NCBI RefSeq assembly: GCF_019029495.1
Contig: NZ_JAERQM010000001.1
Span: 806,001 to 870,000, forward strand
Reading direction: 5' to 3'
DNA length: 64,000 nucleotides
DNA from: Falsiroseomonas oleicola
GTDB taxonomy: Bacteria > Pseudomonadota > Alphaproteobacteria > Acetobacterales > Acetobacteraceae
The notes under the pieces are model-generated. The model was not told where the DNA came from. It saw only the letters and a list, made by a program, of their open reading frames with translations, and did not search any database. A program made the translations under genes and the position numbers. Below are positions 1 to 8,378 of the stretch, one piece after another (position 1 is the stretch's first letter; the number at the start of each line of letters is the position of its first letter).

Positions 1-634
1 AGGTCGGCCTCATTGCCCGTGGTCACCAGGACGGGGGTGGCGATGCCGCGATCACGCGCGGCGGCGAACAGATGGCTGCCATAGGCGCCGGACTGGCTGG
101 CGATGCCGACGCCGCCCATGCCGCGCATGGCCTGGCGGGGCCAGCCATTCTCGAAGCTGGCGGAGAAGATCGGATAGTAGCCCAAGGTGGCGTTGAACAT
201 GCCGAGGCAGTTCGGCCCGAGCAGCCGCATGCCCGAAGGCCGCGCCGCCTCCAGCAGCCGCGCCTGCATGGCCGCACCCGCCTCTCCGGTCTCCGCGAAT
301 CCGGCGGTGAAGACGATGGCCGCGCCGCAGCCGCGCGCACCGAGATCGGCCACCGCCTGGATCGCCGCCTCCCCGGGAATCGCCACGATCGCGGCGTCGG
401 GCGCCTGTGGCAGGGAAGCGACGCTGGCGAAGGCCGGCACCCCCTGTACCGTCGCCCGGTTCGGGTTCACCGGCATCAGCGCCCCGGAAAATCCCTGGGA
501 CAGCATATAGGCCAGTGGCCGCCCGCCGATGCGGGTGGCGTCGTCGGACGCACCGACCACGGCGACGGAACGCGGCCGCAACAGCCGATCGAGATCCCGG
601 AATGCCAGTTCTGCCTCCCCTTTCGCGCCTGCAC
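1..634 (-). CDS. Acyl-CoA synthetase (NDP-forming)/acetyltransferase-type, N-terminal part, cut by the window edge
   Basis: The minus-strand frame is open from about 634 to the window edge and translates as a CoA-binding Rossmann domain: LRPRSVAVVGAS near the start, then GGRPLAYML, MPVNPNR, LGPNCLG and IASQSGAYG. These are typical of the NDP-forming acetyl/acyl-CoA synthetase family (also the Pat protein acetyltransferases), which link CoA thioesters to ADP/ATP in the cytoplasm. Only about 210 residues are visible; the ATP-grasp part would lie to the left. There is no ATG. I used a GTG at 634; a TTG at 646 is equally possible and neither has a clear Shine-Dalgarno sequence. Family is fairly sure, substrate unknown. 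Confidence 0.75.
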
Positions 635-698
635 GCGGGGGGCCAAATTGCGGGAGGCGTCGAGCGGCGGCAAGCCCCGGCAGGCGCCGCCGGGCCGA

Positions 699-947
699 TC
701 AGCCGATCAGCAGGCCGATCCCCACCAGCGCCAGCAGCAGCATCACAGCCGCGCCCAGCGCCGTCAGCAGATTGCTGCGCTGGCTCTTGCTGCCGCCATC
801 CTCACTGTCCCAGCCGGAGGATATCACCTGGTAGTCCGGCCGCTCGGGCGTCTGGCCGACCCGTGCGGGCGCGTCCGCGAGCATGGTCGGAGAACGCAGG
901 CCGAGCAGGGCTCGGGGTTGATCGGATTGCGGGGTTTCGCTGGCCAT
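699..947 (-). CDS. Small tail-anchored membrane protein, unknown function
   Basis: This encodes about 82 residues: a polar N-terminal part rich in Pro, Arg and Ser followed by one hydrophobic stretch of about 20 residues (LLTALGAAVMLLLALVGIG) that runs to the C-terminus. That layout suggests a single C-terminal membrane anchor. The start at 947 (MASETPQ) is a guess; an upstream in-frame start at 986 would add 13 residues, and neither has a convincing ribosome site. It lies between the acyl-CoA synthetase gene and the acyltransferase, all on the minus strand. I do not recognise a family. Confidence 0.45.
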   Translation of the reverse strand: MASETPQSDQPRALLGLRSPTMLADAPARVGQTPERPDYQVISSGWDSEDGGSKSQRSNLLTALGAAVMLLLALVGIGLLIG

Positions 948-1091
948 GGCGAAAGTATTCGCCAATCGGGAGATATTTTCCACCATCCAGTGGTCATCGG
1001 TCCATTTTTTTGCGACGTCCGGACACGTGAAGCAGGCTGAAAAATACCACCGCCGGCTGTCGATCCGAGCCTCATTCTCTCGTCAGAATAT

Positions 1092-1724
1092 TCAGTCGCG
1101 CGATCGTTGCGCCAACGCACGCGCCGGGACGCCACCGTGGCGCGCACCATCCGGCACCGAATCGACCACCGCGGCGCCCAGCGCCACCACCGCCCCCACG
1201 CCCACCGCAACGCCCGGCTGCAGCACAGCACCGGCCGCGATCAGGGCGCGCGCACCGACGCGGGCCGCGCCGCAAAGGACGGCACCGGGGCCGATATGCG
1301 CCGCTTCCTCGACCACGCAGTCATGCTCGACGATGGCACCGGTGTTCACCAGGGCCAGCCGCGCCACCCGCGACTCGGGCCCCAGCACCGCGCGGGCCAT
1401 GATCTGCACCCCCTCCTCCAGGATGGCGCTGGGGGAGATCAGGGCGCTGGGATGCAGCAGCGGCGGCAGCACGAAGCCCGCCGCCTCCGCCATCAGGCCG
1501 AGTCGCGCACGAGCCGCATTGTCGCCGATCGCCACGGCCAGTTCGGTCAGCCCCTCCGCCCGCAAGGCCGCCAGCGCGTCGGTGCCGCCGAGAATCGGGT
1601 AGCCCAGCACGGGCGCGCGCCCCGGCGCGTCATCCAGCAGCCCGGCCACGCTGCGGCCATTGGCCTGCAGCAGTTCGATCACCACCCGCGCATGGCCGCC
1701 GGCGCCGATCACCAGCACCGGCAT
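1092..1724 (-). CDS. NeuD/PglD-family sugar O-/N-acyltransferase
   Basis: This 210-residue protein has the two-part NeuD/PglD build. The N-terminal Rossmann-like half carries GAGGHA at residues 7-12, and a left-handed beta-helix of hexapeptide repeats starts near residue 90. The catalytic histidine expected in this family is visible in IVEHDC (His134). Such enzymes transfer an acetyl or other acyl group from acyl-CoA to an amino- or hydroxy-sugar nucleotide. Its start lies 3 bases after the stop of the transglycosylase gene, so the two are probably co-transcribed. It may decorate the glycan made by the downstream polysaccharide locus, but this is inference. Confidence 0.8.
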   Translation of the reverse strand: MPVLVIGAGGHARVVIELLQANGRSVAGLLDDAPGRAPVLGYPILGGTDALAALRAEGLTELAVAIGDNAARARLGLMAEAAGFVLPPLLHPSALISPSAILEEGVQIMARAVLGPESRVARLALVNTGAIVEHDCVVEEAAHIGPGAVLCGAARVGARALIAAGAVLQPGVAVGVGAVVALGAAVVDSVPDGARHGGVPARALAQRSRD

Positions 1725-1727
1725 GGC

Positions 1728-3287
1728 TCAGGCGCCGGGCGCCACCACCATGCAGGCACTACGGCCGCGCATCCGCTCGCAGGCCGCCTCGGCCGCATCG
1801 CGATCGGCGAGGCCGAGCACCCGGGCGCGGTAGAGCGTGGTGCGCCCCTGCGGCGCGGGCTGCACCAGCAGGCGTGTGCCCGTAGTGCCGACGCGTTCCC
1901 GCGCCTGGCCGGCGGCGGCACGCGCCAGGTTCTCGGAGGCGAAGGCCCCAACCTGGATCGACCAGCCGCCGCCGGTGGCGGGCGCGCCCGCCGAGGGGCG
2001 CGGCGCAGCCGGCAGGGTGCTGGCATGGGCCTGCGGGATCAGGGAAAAGCCGCGCGGTGCCGGGGAGGCCGCCAGGCCGGGCGGATCGACGCGAACGAAC
2101 GGCAGGGAGGTGGGTGCGGCCGGGCTCAGCGCGGCCACGGTCTGGGCGGGGCGCGGCGCGGCGGCCGCCCTTACGGCCGGGGCGGCGGGCGGCGGCGCAA
2201 TCATCGCCAGCGACTCGCTGCCGATGCTGCCGGGATCACCCGGGCTCACCACCGGCGCCATGCGCGTGACCGGGGCCGTCGCCGTCTGATAGCTCTCGAA
2301 GCTGGTGCCGAGGCTGCTGGCGGGCACCGCGCTGGCGGCGACGCCATCGCCCGGGCTGGCGATCGGCTCCATCCGGGTCTGGAAATCGCCGAGGCTGGCC
2401 ACCGGCGCCATGGCGACGACGGTGCCCTGCGGCGCATAGGAAACGCCGGCGGCGGCGGCGTTGGACACCATGAAGCCGCCAGCGGAAGCCAGTTGCGTCG
2501 GCTGCGGCTGGCTGGTCGAGCCATCCGGAATCGGGTCCATCCGCACCACCGGACCCGGCGGCAGCGTCGCAACGCGGATGCCAGGGTCCACCGCGCGGCG
2601 CTGGTCGCGCAGCGCCAGCATGGTGGCGGTGTCACCGCGCCGTGGCCCGGCCGGGATGCTCAGCGGAATCTCAGCGGCAGCATAGACCTCCGGCGCCGCG
2701 CGGCGGTTCGGATGCGCGCCCTGGATCCGCGGCCCGATGCGGGCGACGTAGTTGCGGGTTTCCGCCGGCAGCCCGCGGCTGCCCCAAAGATAATCTTCCA
2801 GCCGCCGCGGGCCGGCATTGTAGGCGGCCAGGAAGGCCGGCGCGCCATACAGCTCATACATTTCCCGCAGATAGGCGGTGCCCGCCATCAGGCTGTCCCA
2901 GGGATGGTAGGGGTCGGAGCCGAGGTCGTATTTCGCCCGCAACTCGCGATAGGTGCCCGGCATCACCTGCATCAGGCCCATGGCCCCGACGCGGGAGGTG
3001 GCGGAGACACGGCCGCCGGATTCCTGGCGCATCACTTCCCGGATCCAGCGTTCCGGGATGTCGAAGCGTTGCGACGCCTGGGTGATGTAGGGACCCCAGG
3101 GGTCATGCGAGGGGCCGGGCGCGTCGTAGCTGGACGGCCGCGCCCATTGGGAATTGGAGACCGGGGCCTGCGTCACCGCCCGCTGGGTGGTGGTCTGGCC
3201 GCAGGCGGCGAGCATCCCGACCAGAAGGCAGGCCACCACGGGCCGCCCCCAGCGGTGACCGTCGCGCGCAGCGCTGAACCGGGTCAT
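1728..3287 (-). CDS. Lipoprotein lytic transglycosylase (SLT domain) with C-terminal SPOR domain
   Basis: This 519-residue protein starts with a lipoprotein signal (LAAC, lipid Cys29). The lytic transglycosylase domain spans about residues 66-190, with the catalytic Glu in RQESGG (Glu89), GLMQVMP at 104-110 and AYNAGP at 155-160. A long Pro/Ala-rich linker (200-435) holds three near-repeats of M-x-P-[IV]-x-S-[PL]-G-D at 293, 306 and 343. A SPOR domain (about 441-516) should bind denuded peptidoglycan at division sites. The likely role is peptidoglycan cleavage at the septum or cell pole. I chose the ATG at 3287 because it begins a proper signal peptide; a longer upstream frame exists but adds no recognisable sequence. 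Confidence 0.88.
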   Translation of the reverse strand: MTRFSAARDGHRWGRPVVACLLVGMLAACGQTTTQRAVTQAPVSNSQWARPSSYDAPGPSHDPWGPYITQASQRFDIPERWIREVMRQESGGRVSATSRVGAMGLMQVMPGTYRELRAKYDLGSDPYHPWDSLMAGTAYLREMYELYGAPAFLAAYNAGPRRLEDYLWGSRGLPAETRNYVARIGPRIQGAHPNRRAAPEVYAAAEIPLSIPAGPRRGDTATMLALRDQRRAVDPGIRVATLPPGPVVRMDPIPDGSTSQPQPTQLASAGGFMVSNAAAAGVSYAPQGTVVAMAPVASLGDFQTRMEPIASPGDGVAASAVPASSLGTSFESYQTATAPVTRMAPVVSPGDPGSIGSESLAMIAPPPAAPAVRAAAAPRPAQTVAALSPAAPTSLPFVRVDPPGLAASPAPRGFSLIPQAHASTLPAAPRPSAGAPATGGGWSIQVGAFASENLARAAAGQARERVGTTGTRLLVQPAPQGRTTLYRARVLGLADRDAAEAACERMRGRSACMVVAPGA

Positions 3288-3625
3288 GCAGGCTCTCCGT
3301 CGGTTGCGGGTGCCGATCCCCGAGGCCTGCCCCCCCGGCCCGCACACCGCCCCCAAGCGATGCGCCGGCCCAGGCCAACCCCGACTTCCGTCCCGTTGTT
3401 CAAGTACGCTCGCAAGTCTCTGGGAAAGATGCCTAACCCATCGCCCCTGGCGGAAGCAAGGACGAGATCATGGCGAAGCCCGCCCCGATCACGCCATGGT
3501 GGTGTAACAAGATGAAATCCTTGGCCGGCCCCGGTCGCGCTACACTATCCGGACCACTTATGAGACCGGCCCTGTTTAAGACTGGCTGGCCCCGGCCGGC
3601 GAGCATTGCGTAAGGATGTTCTGAC
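3288..3625. other. Intergenic divergent promoter region, no firm gene
   Basis: These 338 bases separate the divergent transglycosylase and glycine-zipper lipoprotein genes. On the plus strand a 47-codon frame (3470-3613) has an AAGGA seven bases before its ATG, but it overlaps a plausible promoter (TTGGCC, 16-base gap, CACTAT near 3540) and looks unlike a protein. I do not call it. No RNA gene or repeat was recognised. Confidence 0.5.
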
Positions 3626-4204
3626 ATGCGTCTGTCCCAGAGGTTGATCCCCGCCATTGCCGCGCTGGCCCTGGTCGCGGCCCTGCCCGGCTGCGCCCCG
3701 ACCCAGACCGGCAGCACCGTCTCCGCCCGTTCGCTGGGCAGCGCCGCCCATGTTTCCTACGGCACCATCGTCGGCAGCCGCCCCGTGCAGGTCCAGGGCG
3801 GCACCGGGCTGGGCGCGGCCGGCGGCGCGGTGGCGGGCGGCATCGCCGGCAGCTTCATCGGCGGTGATGTCCGTTCCAACCTGCTGGCCGGACTTGGCGG
3901 CGCGCTGATCGGCGGCCTGGCTGGCGCCGCGGTGGAAGGCGGGCTGAGCAGCGGCACCGCCATCGAATTCGTGGTGCGGGAGGATCGCGGCGGCGACATC
4001 GCCGTGGTGCAGACCAATGAGGCCGGGCTCCAGGTCGGCGACCGCGTGGTCATCAGCCGTGGCGACCGCGTGCGCCTGTCCCGCGCCGCCGGTGGCCCGC
4101 CGCCGCCCGCCGCCTATGCCCCCCAGGGCTACAGCACGCCCCAGGGCTATGCACCCCAGGGCTATGGCGCCGCCGAGCAGGTGGCTCCCGGCAGCGGCAA
4201 GTAG
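3626..4204 (+). CDS. Glycine-zipper outer-membrane lipoprotein (SlyB/PcP-like)
   Basis: This 192-residue lipoprotein has its lipobox at LPGC (Cys23). Residues 60-105 are a glycine zipper with repeated GxxxG spacing (GGAVAGGIAGSFIGG and GGALIGGLAG), typical of the SlyB/PcP/OmpA-associated lipoproteins in the outer membrane. A beta-rich segment follows, and the C-terminus ends in three PQGY repeats (APQGYS, TPQGY, APQGYG), a low-complexity tail. The family is clear. The role is probably envelope stability, but no specific function can be assigned. It is transcribed away from the transglycosylase. Confidence 0.8.
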   Translation: MRLSQRLIPAIAALALVAALPGCAPTQTGSTVSARSLGSAAHVSYGTIVGSRPVQVQGGTGLGAAGGAVAGGIAGSFIGGDVRSNLLAGLGGALIGGLAGAAVEGGLSSGTAIEFVVREDRGGDIAVVQTNEAGLQVGDRVVISRGDRVRLSRAAGGPPPPAAYAPQGYSTPQGYAPQGYGAAEQVAPGSGK

Positions 4205-4242
4205 GCCTGCGCACCATCTGGCCCGGCCGGTTCGGCCGGGCT

Positions 4243-5097
4243 ATGAGCCGCGGCATGTCTGACCCTTCCACCGCGGCGATGCCGTCCTACCATGTCGATG
4301 CGGCAGACCCGCAGCGGCTGCGCAAGGCGATTGACGATGTGCGGCTCGGCGTCAGCCGCTGGCGCCTGGCCCTGACCCTCGCCTGGCTGGACATCCGCAA
4401 CCGCTACCGCGGCTCCGTCCTCGGCCCCTTCTGGCTGACGCTGTCCACCGGCGCGATGCTGCTCGGGCTCGGCCTGCTGTATTCGACGCTGTTCAACATG
4501 TCGCTGCGCGAATACCTGCCGCATCTGGCGGTCAGCCTGGTGATCTGGAACGCCATCAGCCAGATGGTGAACGATGCGACGGCCAGCCTGACGGGGTCGG
4601 AGGGCATCATCCGGCAGATGCCCCTGCCCTACACCGTGCACGCGCTGCGCTGCGTGATGCGCAACGGCATCATCGCCGCGCACAACTTCCCGCTGATCCT
4701 GGTGATCTTCCTGATCTGCGGCCACCTGCCGGGGCCGGAGGCGTTGCTGGCCATCCCGGGCTTCGTGCTGATCGCCATCAATTCGATCGCCGCAGCGCTG
4801 TTCCTCGGCATGCTCTGCGCCCGCTTCCGGGACATCGGCCCGATCGTCGGCAGCATCATGCAGCTCGCCTTCTTCCTGACGCCGATCCTGTGGAAGCCGC
4901 GCCTGCTGGGGCATTGGGAGGCCTGGATGCCCTTCAATCCCTTCTACGCGATCCTGGAGACGGTGCGCGGCCCGCTGGTGGAAGGCGGCGGCCCGCCGCT
5001 CGCCTGGGTGGCAGCGATTGTATATACCTTGCTGACGGTCGTGGTGGCGGCGGTGTTCTTCGTGCGCTTCCGTGGCCGTGTGGCCTTCTGGGTGTAG
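4243..5097 (+). CDS. ABC-2 type polysaccharide exporter permease (Wzm/KpsM family)
   Basis: This inner-membrane protein of 284 residues (or 280 if it starts at the ATG at 4255) has about six hydrophobic helices and the usual Wzm/KpsM amphipathic N-terminus, including LAWLDIRNRYRGSVLGPFW. It should form the channel that moves a lipid-linked polysaccharide across the inner membrane. It ends 3 bases before the ATPase gene, so the two make one transporter. The neighbouring glycosyltransferases and heptose genes suggest the substrate is a heptose-containing capsule or O-antigen. Confidence 0.87.
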   Translation: MSRGMSDPSTAAMPSYHVDAADPQRLRKAIDDVRLGVSRWRLALTLAWLDIRNRYRGSVLGPFWLTLSTGAMLLGLGLLYSTLFNMSLREYLPHLAVSLVIWNAISQMVNDATASLTGSEGIIRQMPLPYTVHALRCVMRNGIIAAHNFPLILVIFLICGHLPGPEALLAIPGFVLIAINSIAAALFLGMLCARFRDIGPIVGSIMQLAFFLTPILWKPRLLGHWEAWMPFNPFYAILETVRGPLVEGGGPPLAWVAAIVYTLLTVVVAAVFFVRFRGRVAFWV

Positions 5098-5100
5098 CGC

Positions 5101-5838
5101 ATGGCCCTGATCGAAGCCCGCGGGCTCTGCCTCGACTTCCCCTATTACCATATCGGCGCGCGGTCGCTGAAGAAGCGGCTGATGGGCAAGTCCCGGCTGC
5201 ACACCGACCCGTCGAACCGGATCGTCGTCACCGCCTTGCGGAACCTCGATTTCCGCATCGGCAAGGGCGAGAGGGTGGCATTGGTGGGACCCAATGGCGC
5301 GGGCAAGACGACGCTGCTGCGCACCCTGGCCGGGGTCTATGAGCCGGTCGCCGGCAGCCTGACCGTACAGGGCCAGATCGGCGCGCTGATCGATGTCGCC
5401 GCCGGCATGGACACCGAATCGACGGGTCGCGAAAACGTCCGCCTGCGTGGGTTGTATCGCGGCCTGACGGATGCCGAATCCGACCGGCTGGCGGAGGAGG
5501 TGGCGGCCTTCGCCGGACTCGGCGACTTCTTCGACGTGCCGATCCGCACCTATTCCGCCGGCATGGGCGTGCGCCTGGCCTTCGCCCTGGCCACCGCCAT
5601 GCAGCCGCAGGTGCTGCTGATGGATGAGTGGTTCCTGGCCGGCGACGCCGCCTTCATGGCCAAGGCGGAGGAACGACTCGCCCGGCTGGTCGGCGGGGCC
5701 GATATCATGGTGGTCGCCACCCATGATTTCAGCGTGGTCCGGCGCTGGTGCAACCGCGCCATCCGCCTGGAAGGCGGCCTGATCCTGGCCGATGGGCCGG
5801 TCGAGGACGTGCTTCGGGGCATGGAAGCGGCCGCGTGA
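5101..5838 (+). CDS. ABC-type polysaccharide exporter ATPase (Wzt/KpsT family)
   Basis: This 245-residue ATP-binding subunit has Walker A GPNGAGKTT at 63-71, signature YSAGM at 151-155, Walker B VLLMDE at 171-176 and the H-loop histidine in THDF at 207-210. It pairs with the permease directly upstream. There is no C-terminal carbohydrate-binding extension, so it resembles KpsT or the short Wzt type that does not read a terminal sugar modification. Its TGA overlaps the GTG start of the next glycosyltransferase gene, so translation is coupled. Confidence 0.9.
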   Translation: MALIEARGLCLDFPYYHIGARSLKKRLMGKSRLHTDPSNRIVVTALRNLDFRIGKGERVALVGPNGAGKTTLLRTLAGVYEPVAGSLTVQGQIGALIDVAAGMDTESTGRENVRLRGLYRGLTDAESDRLAEEVAAFAGLGDFFDVPIRTYSAGMGVRLAFALATAMQPQVLLMDEWFLAGDAAFMAKAEERLARLVGGADIMVVATHDFSVVRRWCNRAIRLEGGLILADGPVEDVLRGMEAAA

Positions 5839-8357
5839 GCGGCACGCCGCCCCTGTTCTGCATCGCCGACCAAAGCCTGCGCGACTTCGTCGGGCATCAT
5901 TTCTCCTACGACCAGGCCGTGGCGGAAGCCGCCCGCGCCGCGGGCTTCACGCCGCTGGTGCTCGGCCATCGCGACCTGCCGGCCGATGTCGCCTGCCAGG
6001 CCGATGCCGTGCCGGCCTTCCGCGACGATATCTGGGCGCAGCGCCAGGGCGTGGGCCCGCTGCGCCGCCGGCGCGACGACCTGTTCCGCAACCGCCGCTT
6101 CGCCGAGGATCTGCGGGCCGCGCTGCCAAAGGACCTGCCGGCGGGTTCCATCCTGCTGGCGCATATGCTGACGCGGCGCCAACTGCTCGGGCTGGCCGAG
6201 GTGGTGGACGCGCTGCCGCGGCATGTCACGATTGTCGCACTGCTGCGCTACCAGACCGAATTCTACGACGACGACCTGAGCAGACGCGCCTTCGCCCGCC
6301 TGCGCCGTGCCGTGGGCGCCGGGGCGAGGCTGCGGCTCGCCTCGGACAGCGCCCGGCTGGCGCGGCGCATCGGCCGGCTCGCCGGCCTGCCGGTGGAGGT
6401 GCTGCCGATCCCGCACACGCCGCCGGAACTGCCCCGCCCGGCCCCGGCGGAGGGCCGGGCGCTGCATCTGGTCAGCCTGGGCAATGCCCGCGACGAGAAG
6501 GGTTTTTTCGAAATTCTCGACGCCATCCGGCGGCTGCGATCCGAGCCCGGCGGGCTGGCGGGCCTGCGCTTCACGCTTCAGGCGAATGACGCCGCGCCCG
6601 CTTTGGCCGCCGCCATCGACGACCTCGCCATGGACCTGCCGGAGGAGGTGCGGCTGCTGCGCCGCGCCCTCTCGCCGCAGGCCTATACGCGGCTGCTGGC
6701 CGAGTCCGACATCCTGCTGCTGCCCTATTGGCGGGAGATCTATGAGGCGCGGACCTCCGGCGTGCTGCCGGAGGCGCTGGGCGGCGGCCGGCCGGTGATC
6801 TGCACCGCCGGCACCTGGATGGCCGACGAGCTGGCGCTGCACGGCGCCGGCATATTGGTGGCGGATCACGACCCGGCCGGGCTGGCCCGCGCCATCCGCC
6901 TCGCGCGGCAATCCTGGACGCGGCTGGCCGCCGGGGCGGAAGCCGGGCGGGCGCTGTGCCTGGCGCGGCACGGCGGCGACGCCTTCATGCGCGCGCTGGT
7001 GGCCCCACCGCCGCCGCCCTTGCCGGCGGAGCCGCCGCGCCGCGTGCAGATCCTGTATCCCTGGCCGGATTTCCTGGACCGCGCCGCCGGCGCCAGCCTG
7101 CGCAGCAACCTGATGGCGGAGGTGGTGGCGCCGCATGTGGAGGAGGTGTGTGTCATGCAGGACGGCGCCGCCCCGACCACGCGGCGCGGCAATATCCTGG
7201 TGGAATCGCTTCATGAACGGCGGCTGATCCGCCTGGCAAAGTCGCTCGGTTGGCGCGCCCTCCGCCTGCTGGCGCGGCCGCTGAGCGGCGCGGCGCACCG
7301 GGAGGAGGTGCTGTTCCCCTGGCTGCATCTGCAAAGACTTGCCGACCCCTTCTTCCGCCGCCGCATGGAACGGCAGATCGGCAATGCCGATGCGGTGCTG
7401 CTGGAATACGGCTTCTGGGCCGGGCCGGTGCTGCGCATCTGCGAAAGGCTCGGCGTGCCCTGCGTGCTGACCGCGCATGACGTGATCGAGGACCGCGTGC
7501 CGGGCTCCGCCCTGCTGCGCCGCCTGACCGGATGGCTGGAGACGCGGGCGCTGCGCCGGGCCAGCCATGTCGTGGCGGTGACACCGGGCGATGCCGCACG
7601 CTTCGCCGCGCTCGGCGTCACCGCACGGGTGGTGCCGAACCCGGTGGATGTCGCCGCCATGTCCCGCCCTTTGCCCGCCCCACCGCGCCGGATGCTGGAA
7701 CGGCTGGGCATCGAGCTGGCGGACCGCGACATCTGCCTTTTCGTCGGCAGCCGCCACGCCCCCAATATCGCCGCCGTCGCCACGCTGCGCGACTTGGCCG
7801 CGCGCCTGCAGGCCGGGATGGGGCCGGCCGCGCCGCTCATCGTCATCGCCGGCAGCGCCGCGGCGGAGGAGGAAGCGCCCGGCTTCATCGCCCTCGGCCG
7901 CGTACATGCAATGGCCCTGGCCGCCCTGTATCAGGCCGCGCGCCTGGCCCTGGTGCCGCTGCCGGAGGGAACGGGATCGTCCCTGAAGACGCTGGAAGCC
8001 ATGGCCGCCGGCCTGCCCGTTCTCGGCACCAGCGTGGCCTTTCGCGGCCTCGCTGTGACGGATGGCGCGCAGGCGGCGGTGGAGGATGACCTCGGCCGCT
8101 GGTCGGCGCGGCTGCCGGCGCTGCTGGCCGATCCCGACCTTCTGGCGCGCATCGCCGCGGGGGGCCGGGCGCTGGCCGCGAACTATGACCATCGCCGGGT
8201 GATGGCGGCCTATCTGCCGCTGCTCGGCATTCCGGAGGATTCGGAAGCCAGTCAGGCCCTGCCGCGCCTGATGGCCGACGATCCGCGCCTGGCCCCGCCA
8301 GCCCCTGCCCGGCCGCGCCTGCCGGCCTTCAGCGGCGGGACACTGCCGGTGGGGTGA
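5835..8357 (+). CDS. Double-domain glycosyltransferase (two GT-B modules)
   Basis: The 840-residue protein starts at a GTG that overlaps the ABC ATPase stop (GTGA). The first GT-B module covers about residues 1-385 (GHHFSY near the start, then NARDEKGF, LLLPYW and RTSGVLPEAL). The second covers about 395-800 (ILYPWPDFLDR near its start, later FVGSRHAPN and PEGTGSSLKTLEAMA). Both resemble GT4-type retaining transferases using nucleotide sugars. The first module is a paralogue of the separate glycosyltransferase at 16657-17895. It probably adds two consecutive sugars to the exported glycan; donors are unknown. Confidence 0.8.
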   Translation: MSGTPPLFCIADQSLRDFVGHHFSYDQAVAEAARAAGFTPLVLGHRDLPADVACQADAVPAFRDDIWAQRQGVGPLRRRRDDLFRNRRFAEDLRAALPKDLPAGSILLAHMLTRRQLLGLAEVVDALPRHVTIVALLRYQTEFYDDDLSRRAFARLRRAVGAGARLRLASDSARLARRIGRLAGLPVEVLPIPHTPPELPRPAPAEGRALHLVSLGNARDEKGFFEILDAIRRLRSEPGGLAGLRFTLQANDAAPALAAAIDDLAMDLPEEVRLLRRALSPQAYTRLLAESDILLLPYWREIYEARTSGVLPEALGGGRPVICTAGTWMADELALHGAGILVADHDPAGLARAIRLARQSWTRLAAGAEAGRALCLARHGGDAFMRALVAPPPPPLPAEPPRRVQILYPWPDFLDRAAGASLRSNLMAEVVAPHVEEVCVMQDGAAPTTRRGNILVESLHERRLIRLAKSLGWRALRLLARPLSGAAHREEVLFPWLHLQRLADPFFRRRMERQIGNADAVLLEYGFWAGPVLRICERLGVPCVLTAHDVIEDRVPGSALLRRLTGWLETRALRRASHVVAVTPGDAARFAALGVTARVVPNPVDVAAMSRPLPAPPRRMLERLGIELADRDICLFVGSRHAPNIAAVATLRDLAARLQAGMGPAAPLIVIAGSAAAEEEAPGFIALGRVHAMALAALYQAARLALVPLPEGTGSSLKTLEAMAAGLPVLGTSVAFRGLAVTDGAQAAVEDDLGRWSARLPALLADPDLLARIAAGGRALAANYDHRRVMAAYLPLLGIPEDSEASQALPRLMADDPRLAPPAPARPRLPAFSGGTLPVG

Positions 8358-8378
8358 GGGCCGGTGGGGTGCGGCTGT

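Noticed and set aside
3470-3613. 47-codon plus-strand frame with a ribosome-like AAGGA
   Set aside because: It overlaps the probable promoter of the lipoprotein gene and does not look like a protein; kept only as a remark.
4162-8192. Long minus-strand frames opposite the ABC exporter and double glycosyltransferase
   Set aside because: They are shadows of genes with Walker and glycosyltransferase motifs and show no recognisable protein features.
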